A stretch of 64,000 nucleotides of DNA, taken from positions 33,453,001 through 33,517,000 of the forward strand of contig NC_134013.1 in NCBI RefSeq assembly GCF_040712315.1, written 5' to 3'. The notes under the pieces are model-generated. The model had not been told where the DNA came from. It did not search any database and saw nothing but the letters and a program-made list of their open reading frames with translations. This DNA comes from Castanea sativa. Its lineage: Eukaryota; Streptophyta; Magnoliopsida; Fagales; Fagaceae. Below, piece after piece: positions 54,960 to 64,000 of the stretch (positions within the stretch are counted from its first letter, which is position 1; each line of letters opens with the position of its first letter). Made by a program: the position numbers and the translations under genes.

Positions 54960-55335
54960 GCCAGGTGTGAGCAGTGATAACTCCCTTTTTTTTTTTTTTT
55001 TCAATTGAAAATGTAATTGGTAGTCTTTTAAAGAGATTGATGGCAACCAAGGGATCAATAGATGTAGCCTATGACCTATGATTTTTTTTTTTTTTTTACC
55101 GTAAAGATGACCTATGAATTCTAAACACTCTTATTGATGATTCAATTGGAAAAATTATCGATAGCTATCATTGCCAAGAGTGCGCGGTGATAACTCCCTT
55201 TTTTTTTATTATTGAAAATGTAATAGGTCGTCTTTGAAAGAGATTGATAGAAACCAACGGATCAATAGATGTAGTCTATGACCTATAGATTCCAAACACT
55301 CTTATTGACGATTCAATTGGAAAAATTATAGAGAG
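54960..55335. repeat. Tandem duplication, about 200 bp
   Basis: 54973-55160 and 55186-55330 share GTGATAACTCCC, a T-run, TTGAAAATGTAAT, AGAGATTGAT, GGATCAATAGATGTAG, TATGACCTAT, AAACACTCTTATTGA and GATTCAATTGGAAAAATTAT. The first copy carries an extra repeat of the GACCTATGA part around a T-run. Confidence 0.8.
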
Positions 55336-55829
55336 GTACAACAACTTCTCCTTGGACCTCTACTTTGTACTTTTTTATTTTTAAATTGATTGACAATTTT
55401 TATTATGGTTTTGATTTATATTTTTAGGTGACTAAATCATTCATGTTTCACCAATGGTGTCTATATTTCTTTTTTTCTTTTTTTGAGATAGTTTGAATTC
55501 TACTTTAACTTAATTTAAGTATATATGTGTGTGAAGCTTCTTCCTAGAGACTTGAATTCCAATCCTTACCCCTCACATCCTATAAGTCCTTATATTTATA
55601 GATTAATCATCACGCCAAGGCGCGCAGTGGTGGTGTCTTTGTATCAAAATAGAACTTGTATAAACATATTTTATAAATGGTAAAAGCAAATTTTTTGTAA
55701 TTAATATTGAACAACTCATGAAACGGTGATAAAAATATGGGAGCCTTTCGTGTTGTTTGGGATATTCATAGTCTGTTAGTTTGGAAATATGTAGTATAAA
55801 ATCTAATCATATATATCAACAATGAACGT
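55336..55829. other. AT-rich non-coding stretch
   Basis: No gene. ATCATCACGCCAAGGCGCGCAG near 55606 resembles TTATCACGCCAGGTGTGAGC at 54953 and may be an element end. Confidence 0.35.
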
Positions 55830-56030
55830 AACTCCAATGAGTTGGTTTAGTGGTCCCTAGGGTTTTATAATATTTATGAGATCCTGGGTTCAAAACATCT
55901 TGCTAACATTTTGGGGTCGCCATATGGGATTTCTTTTTGTAATAACCATGTAAATGTGGGATAGGGGGATAGTCGAATACTCGAAGAGGTCTGGTCCCTA
56001 AATACCCTTGTTTGTCAAAAAAAAAAAAAA
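55830..56030 (+). mobile_element. tRNA-derived SINE with intact A and B boxes
   Basis: A box TGGTTTAGTGG (55843-55853) and B box GTTCAAAAC (55888-55896) both match the tRNA-type RNA polymerase III consensus, about 35 bp apart. A tRNA-unrelated body follows, ending in 14 A (56017-56030). AACAATGAAC flanks both sides (55818-55827 and 56029-56038), a target duplication of 10 bp or slightly more. At about 200 bp it has normal SINE size. Mobility would depend on a LINE partner. Confidence 0.85.
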
Positions 56031-56148
56031 CAATGAACATGAAAATATATAACATAATATCTAATTATATTCCCAAATAAATGCACAGAATGTATCCTCA
56101 ACTCAAGTCCCTCCTAAATCAAATGTACATTAAAATCATTTATTTGCT

Positions 56149-56151
<3 letters not shown>

Positions 56152-56201
<50 letters not shown>
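56152..56201. repeat. (TA)n microsatellite
   Basis: About 25 TA units. Confidence 0.95.
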
Positions 56202-56205
<4 letters not shown>

Positions 56206-57270
56206 TACGTATTTTGCACCATATTTCAATTTGACCTCTAACATTTTAATTGTGTCAATTTAGCCTCTAACCTTTCAGTAATGTGTTAATTTAGTCTGTT
56301 ATGTTATCTTTTAAATGGAAATTGATGACGTGACAAACAGTCAAGCCAATTTTTTTTTTCTTCACTTATTGATTGACTATGCCATTATTATTTAATTAAA
56401 TACAAAAGTTTCTCCTCAAATACCTACTACATTGAATGTGCATTGCTTTAAAAAGAATTCCTAAAAATTATTGCAAAAGAGTTTTCAAAATAGAAAAAAC
56501 TGAGGAAGAAAAACATATAATATGAGAAAGAAGCATGCAGTAATATGAAAATATAAATTGATGATGCGAAGAAAATCAGTAGGCTGGATGCTTCGGACTT
56601 GAAAGGACTACTGGTTCTTTCTACGGCCTGAAAAGGAAAGAAAAGCGTATCAAAGGCGACCGGGACTGCCGGCCAAAAATCCTCCGATGGCAAAGTTAGT
56701 TTTTCCCTCTATGTAATCTGAGTTCCAACTTTTTTGGAGTAAAAAATGAACGTACCTTGGCCTTGTCTGAAGCAGCCTTTATATAGTGTTCTTATAGGCA
56801 GTTATCAAAATTGGAACTTCTCATGGATTCAAGGAGAGGTAGAAATCAGACGTAACTTGCATAACCGTTTGGAAGTTATGCTCTCATTTCGCAACGGATA
56901 CATGACGGTTATGCGTGGGATAAGGGATTGTCACATTATGTTCGGAGATTCTTCTAAGTATGATCTCCTCGTCCTGGAGTTCCTTCGTTGAGTGTCCCTA
57001 AATTCCAAGTGTAGCATACTCGTCCACGAAGTTTTATGTGGACGAGTCCTCTCGGAGCAGGTCGCGCGCATCCCCTGGACGAAGGATGTAGCTTCACTAT
57101 CATTCTCTGGACGTCCTTGTACGTTACCCTCGTCTTGAGGATAACTCCTGGACGGCTGCCGAGGTGATGACCGTCCAGGGACAGTCAGCGTTTTCGTCCC
57201 ACATCATAAATAATACTTACAAATTTATAAATAAAGATATAAAAACCCGTAGAGGTCAAAAACTAGTGGC
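56202..57270 (-). mobile_element. LTR fragment with TATA box, beside a repeat with TTTAGCCTCTAACCTTT words
   Basis: 56570-57215 is higher in GC and reads, on the minus strand, as an LTR promoter. GGACG/CGTCC words recur (57000-57180), followed by TATATAAAG (plus-strand 56785-56777) and a leader. 56205-56340 is a different AT-rich repeat (TTTGACCTCTAACATTTTAA, TTTAGCCTCTAACC). Ends and target duplications were not resolved. The frames at 56448-56693 and 56746-56991 have no recognised domain. Confidence 0.45.
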
Positions 57271-57271
57271 G

Positions 57272-57328
57272 GCACATACATACATACATACATACATACA
57301 TACATACATACATACATACATACATACA

Positions 57329-57393
<65 letters not shown>
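57272..57393. repeat. (CATA)n followed by (TA)n
   Basis: About 20 CATA units run into about 18 TA units. The open frames that cross it are Tyr/Ile or Val/Cys/Met repeats without meaning. Confidence 0.95.
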
Positions 57394-57396
<3 letters not shown>

Positions 57397-60075
57397 TGAA
57401 GGACGTTTGTAGCTAACGATACCCTTCATCAAGCTTGAAGGATGATTATTCCTCATTTTGTTTTCTTGATGCCCTAAAAGTGTCAAAACCTAATGGGACT
57501 CAGAGAAGAGTGGTTTCAGTTCTACAATTCCATGTTGGTTTTTCACTCCTAGGCATCATGGATTTCAATCGCAATTTTGATGTTCACTCAAAGAAGGAGG
57601 TCGTGATTTGGTGGTTCACTTAGAGAAGGAGAATCTTTGCGTTTACACGTTTATCTTCATTAAGGCTTAAAAATAGTGTCAAGGGCTTTACTAGTGTAGT
57701 GGCATGAGACTTTGTCTTAGCTAAGTAAACAATGGCGTAATTGGGGGCTGACGCGTCCTTATTTGCCACATCACCCACTCAAAACATGCAGGTCACCACG
57801 ACTCATAAATATAAGGACTAAAATTCCAACAATATCTATAAATTTATAGGGGAGTAGATCAAAAGTTTGAAACTTTAAAAGACAAAATCAAAATTGACCG
57901 AAATTTGGAGGATGCAATTTTACAAATTAGTTTTTTTTTTTTTTTTTTAAACCAAAATTTCACTTGGGCTTCTTCTCAATATCAATGCTTGATTTTAGTT
58001 TTCTTTTTCTTTTTTTCCTATTTGGCACGTCATACTTTTCTATTAACTGGTTGATCATATGGACCCTTTGGCACACATTTAAATGATTAAAGACTAAACT
58101 GAAACATTTGAAAAATTATAACAATTTTGAAACATTGGAAAATGTTGAGGATCTAATGTGAATTTAAAGTTTTTTTAATTAAATTTTAATTATATTTAAT
58201 ATTGGATAAAACTATTATATACATTACCTTCTTCTTCTTTTTATGCTATAAGTTTACAGTATCTTTTGGTATAATAACATAAGTCTCTTATTCAATACTA
58301 ATCGACATTTATCATCTCATAAGTCTATCAACATCATCATAGGTCTTTTTTTTTTTAATTTATCATTTAATTTAAATCTTTCTATTAATATTCTAAATAA
58401 TTTTATATTCGTTAAATTTAAGAGTATATATATAGTTACACATAAATTAAGAAGAAGAAGAAGATAGACATATAAACTCTTAAATTCATAAAGGTTTTTG
58501 AATTAATAATTAAGAACTTTGTAATTGAAATCTTTGTTTTACGAACTACAAGTCTATTAATTTAAACACTTAAATTAATAAATTTGCCACTTCTTGATAT
58601 TTTCGATAAAAAAGGTCTGAGATTCAAATTCACCTCCCCTCTATTAACGAATTTAAAATTTAAAAAAAAAACTTTAGAAAACTTATTTTCCACAAAAATA
58701 TTTATAAACATATCCTGATATCCCAATATTAGGGATATTCATTATTCACTGACCAATTGCGGTCGCCAGCGTTGACCACAACGGTTGGTGTTGAAGTTAG
58801 AATAACCGAAAAGTCGGATTGGCTAGCGGTTAAAAATCTAACTCTGAACTGACTAACCTTTATTAAATATATATTTTTATAATAAAATTTTCTACGTAGA
58901 AACTAGAAAGACGTCGTTTTGAGGGGTACAGATAGATATTTAAGATGTGTAGTTTTTTTTAGGGGTTTTTAATATGTTTTTTCAGATTTGTGTAATTAGG
59001 GTTTTCAATTAATTGGCTCAAGTCCTATTGACCGAAGGACAGGTGCTTTTCATGCATGTTGTTTATTTATTTTATTTATTTTGATAAGTCCATGTTGCTT
59101 ATTTTGATTTACTGCCACTCAATGTTGTGAGGTTTTTGTGTATAAATTTTGTGTGTAGTGTAGTGTGAGACTGACTTTGAGGGATCACTTGACATGTACA
59201 TAGTATATAGTGATTGAGTTACCTTTGTTTTCTTTTTTGAGAATTTGAAAGTACTATTCAAAAGGTCAAACCAAAAGCCATACGATCGAGAAGGAGACAA
59301 TGCTCAAACAGAAGCTAGCTGCTTCTCTGTAAAATGATCTTTACAAGATTTGCGGCTGCAAATCCAAAACAAAACACCCCCACATGAATAGAAGAATTTA
59401 AGGACCACCTAGCCAGACCTAGCTGGATCGAGTTGTTATTTGTTCTCATTTAAACTCACTATTGGCCGCCACTTTTTTTACTTAGCATTAACAGTTTGAT
59501 TCTCATTTAAATTTACTATTAATGTCACTTTTTTATTAAATATTAACAGTTTAAAATGACTTTATTGTTAAGTTGTTGTAAAAATATTGCATTTGCACCT
59601 AATTTTATTCCCTAGCTAATTCGTGAGAGTCTATTAGGATTCCAACTAAAGTACAGAGGCTATACTTGAGTTACGTTTGTTCTTGATACCAGCACATTGA
59701 ATTGGAAGAGAAGAAAGGAACCTCAATTACACAAGAACCAACTATCTATAACCTAAATAAGTATGATGTATATGTTGGATAAATGATTTATTGATCTTTC
59801 ATAAGGCATCAAAAATAAACTTGTTGAATTTCCATCTTCTTTTTTTTATTACATTACATGAATGTGTGACAGGATATTTTAGCATTTAGCAATAGTCATG
59901 GTTGCTACTTTATGTAAAAAAATATAAATTAATTACCAAATTTCCCCACCTTTTGACTTTGATTTTCGTTTTAATTCTAAATTCACAAGTTCAAAATGGA
60001 ATTTCCTAAGACTTGTATATATAGGTGGTTTTGTATTTTTGTTCTACTTCTATGACTATCCCAATTTACTAGTTT
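57394..60075. other. AT-rich non-coding stretch
   Basis: No gene recognised. 57780-57930 has words (AAAATCAAAATTGACC) like the repeat at 56205, perhaps the other end of one element. 58740-58870 carries CAATTGCGGTCGCC and ACAACGGTTGG words, perhaps an element end. Confidence 0.35.
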
Positions 60076-60534
60076 GTGTCAAACTTCCTAATTGTTAATG
60101 TAATTTTACTATACCACATTTGGGATATATATTCAATGGATTTTGACAATCTAGTGGATTTGGTATGGGCATCAGAACTAATAATTTTGCTTTCATGTTG
60201 GATGGCTTTTTGCGATTGTGAGTGTTTGTGTTTGCAAAATTTGTTGCTTAATTATATTTGTTTTGACGTGCATTATAAGTTGTATGTATGTTTAATTGGC
60301 TTATTAGATATGTGTGGTCACATGTGGATGCCATATTTGTTTGAAAATGGATTATATTCATTTCAACCTAAAGTGGACATTGATTTTGGATGTGTGCTTT
60401 TCACATTGGCGTGCTTATTCTCAAGGACAACAATTATGAATTGTTACCCACACTTTAGTACTCTAGCACCACAATCTACTTTAGTTTCTTCAATCAGTTA
60501 CACTTATATTGAGCCATCTATAATATCTTCATAG
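60076..60534 (+). CDS. Open frame of 152 codons, unrecognised
   Basis: Rich in Leu, Ile, Cys and Phe, with hydrophobic stretches (FLIVNVILLYHIW, LIILLSCWMAF, CVLFTLACLF) that could look like membrane segments, but AT-rich DNA gives this by chance. No conserved motif, no splice context and no neighbour suggests a role. I list it because it is the longest non-repeat frame in the right third of the window. Most likely not a gene. Confidence 0.15.
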   Translation: MSNFLIVNVILLYHIWDIYSMDFDNLVDLVWASELIILLSCWMAFCDCECLCLQNLLLNYICFDVHYKLYVCLIGLLDMCGHMWMPYLFENGLYSFQPKVDIDFGCVLFTLACLFSRTTIMNCYPHFSTLAPQSTLVSSISYTYIEPSIISS

Positions 60535-61912
<1,378 letters not shown>

Positions 61913-62076
61913 AGGACTTGATTAAATCATCATTAATATTTTGAAAATTGGATAGTCTAAAGAACTTAAGAATATAAAAACTTCAGGTTTGAAGGTTAAA
62001 TTGGATTTGCCTAGAGATTGAACTGTGATCACTGGCAGCTCTACATGCAAGCCAGGTGGTTATAGGAACATCCAAA

Positions 62077-62587
62077 GTTGTTAAAATCAGAATCCTACGT
62101 AAGATCGTAGATCGTAGGATTGGATCGTGAATCGTAAGATTGGATCGTGAATTGTAAGATTTTACATTATTTGAGAAAAAAACAAAAAATACACATTGGT
62201 ATGTTAAATAATCATATAAATTATACATTCATTGATATAATTATCATACATCACTATATCCATTTGTAAGTATCATTTAAAGAGTCCAAAAACCTCAAAA
62301 TGTGACACTCTATTGGGATATTTTTTATTTGGGTCCAATTGACACACTCTCTACATTAGAGTGGAAAAACTTAGTCTTTTGGGATTTTATTTTTCATTTA
62401 GGTCCAACTGAGCTTTCTGTCAAGTTAAAAAAGATTACAAGAAACTAAGGTCGTTTGGGATCATCAGTATCATTAGATCCTACCGATCCTGAACAATCGC
62501 AAAGATCCTTGAAAGAACTGGATCGTTTTGGGTAGGTAGGATCGTAAAATCGTTGGATCGTAGGATCCAGATCGAGATTTTGACAAC
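62077..62587. mobile_element. TIR element rich in GGATCGTA words, 511 bp
   Basis: Starts GTTGTTAAAATCAGAATCC and ends GATCGAGATTTTGACAAC. Near both ends are clusters of GATCGTAGGATTGGATCGTG and GGATCGTAAAATCGTTGG words in inverted sense. Flanking 8-mers CATCCAAA and CATGGGAA match at only 5 of 8. No coding. Confidence 0.5.
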
Positions 62588-63470
62588 CATGGGAACACCT
62601 TAACTTGCAAAAAATGGCATATATACACTTGGCAAAAAAATAAAATTATATGTTAAACTAACTTATTGTGACCACCCAAAAATAAGAATAATGTTACATT
62701 CACAACATTTTCACAATAATTTTAGTATTTTACAACAAATCCAATGTGGTAAGCTGTTACTGATTTGAATTTGGGCTCAATACTGATATTATTTTTTTAC
62801 CAATTACAGCTCTTTGCATAAGATTTATTGTAAAAATATTGTGAACATAGTATTACTCCAAAATTCATTCTGCCCCCCAAATATAATCCTTAATCCCTTT
62901 TATAAATTTTTTTTAAAAAAAAAATCTTAAATAATAACAATAAATATTAGCCCAAATAACAACAATCATAAATCAAACAAAAAACAAGATAAGACCATAC
63001 AACAACAAGTGATCTAATCATTCAACAAAAAGACTACGATAAAACAAAAAGATAAGAATTGCTAAACATTTAAATTTGTAGTTCGTTCAACCTATTCAAT
63101 AAAAATAATCTCTAATTTCATTTTTCCCTAAAAATGGTACCAAGAAAAATATTGTGGTTGTCAATTATCCTTGATGGTAATGACAATTAAATTATTTTTG
63201 GCTTTGAAGTCACAACAATTTTACTCTCCTTAGTGACTCGATTTACAACTATAGCAAATATTCAAGTTATCGCTTTTTTAGATCTTGTATAATTTAAATT
63301 TCTTAGTAACTACCCTAACAAAATTCCTAAAGCTACGACTAAACTATAATGATATCATAATTTAATAAAATGTAAATAAGTAGAATAATATAGTAATTAT
63401 TATAAATTTTCACTAAAAAAATCTTAAGCATAATTTTACAGATTTTTTTGCCACCATGAAAATTAAAAAA
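62588..63470. other. AT-rich non-coding stretch
   Basis: No gene recognised. Confidence 0.35.
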
Positions 63471-64000
63471 TGGCGTAAATGCACTTTTGGTCCCTACATT
63501 TTGGGGTCATTTCTATTTTGGTCCCTACATTTTATTTTTACCACTTTTAGTCCCTAATCCAATTAACGCGTGACATTTAAGTCCTTACCGTCACCCAACT
63601 AACAGAAAATGCTGACGTGGCTAACGGCACAGTAAAATAATAATTAAAAAAATCTATTTTGGTATTAAAAAATTGCCACGTCAGCGTATAAATTAATTTT
63701 AAATTAAATAAAAAAAATTAAAAACAAAATTAAAAACAAAAAATTGAATATGAACATCATCAACAATAAATCAACAACAAACCAGAATCAAGAACATGAA
63801 CATCAAACCCAGAATCAAGAACATGAACACCAAAGAACAACACCACAACAAATAAAAACAAACCTCTAAAATTTCACACCTAAAACGCACAACATCACAA
63901 ACAAAAATTCACAAACCCAAACTTCAGGAAAAAAATTTAGTAATGAAAACAAACCCAGAATCAAAGAAATATCCAACTAAAAACTTCATCAACAAAAAAC
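63471..64000. repeat. End of a dispersed element, cut by the window edge
   Basis: Begins GGCGTAAATGCACTTTTGGT and repeats GGTCCCTACATTTT twice, then AGTCCCTAATCCAATTAACG, GCTGACGTGGC and TTGCCACGTCAGCG (inverted words). I recall this from the ends of plant DNA transposons. The last 250 bp are A-rich with repeated AATCAAGAACATGAACA units. The other end is not in the window. Confidence 0.45.

Noticed and set aside
57164..57486. Frames with long Tyr-Ile-His-Thr or Cys-Met-Tyr-Val runs
   Set aside because: Direct translation of the (CATA)n/(TA)n microsatellite.
58610..58680. Possible SINE with a tRNA-like GATTCAAATTC box
   Set aside because: No A box at the right distance and no tail with duplication.

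Overview
The window looks like nuclear DNA of a dicot plant, probably a woody one. It is AT-rich, has spliced genes with GT-AG introns, long gene-poor stretches, and a dense nested population of plant-type transposons: hAT, Helitron, LINE, tRNA-derived SINE, and LTR elements primed by initiator tRNA-Met. I cannot name the species from sequence alone; a Fagales-like tree is only a guess. Exactly two genes look intact.

Layout. 1-3807 is the 5' part of a decayed hAT transposon on the minus strand, with its terminal repeat at 3807 and its other end outside the window. 5783-7666 (+) is a single-exon PORR-domain organelle RNA-binding protein, with an unusual C-terminal array of four 41-residue repeats. 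7920-12772 is a LINE graveyard: two minus-strand fragments, one with an RNase H domain, one plus-strand 3' end, and a duplicated 280-bp segment. Stranded within it is one exon of a protein tyrosine phosphatase-like gene. 13961-17282 is an LTR retrotransposon with two LTRs, a tRNA-Met primer site and a perfect 5-bp target duplication, but most of pol is deleted. A broken plus-strand LINE with a poly(A) tail follows (17283-19686). 19.7-33.7 kb has no intact gene; it holds several MITE-like elements with 8-bp target duplications and a copia-like remnant. 33788-34724 is a complete 937-bp TRIM element flanked by CTTTT. 35201-37739 (-) is a three-exon MATE transporter gene of the DETOXIFICATION 54 type. 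38.8-46 kb carries a SINE, several MITEs, microsatellites, and an LTR-like promoter region with 30-bp and 38-bp tandem repeats. 46.8-54.6 kb is a nested cluster of non-autonomous Helitrons on the minus strand, into one of which two solo LTRs and another Helitron have inserted. 55-64 kb is AT-rich, with a second SINE, an LTR fragment, long microsatellites and two more terminal-repeat elements.

The two intact genes do not form a pathway: the PORR protein would act in mitochondria or chloroplasts on RNA, the MATE protein in a membrane as an exporter. Everything else is mostly transposon history. The best-supported novelties are the PORR repeat array, the TRIM, the Helitron nest with its foldback, and the LTR promoter repeats. 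Element boundaries were read by eye from terminal motifs and target duplications; no alignment or database search was run.
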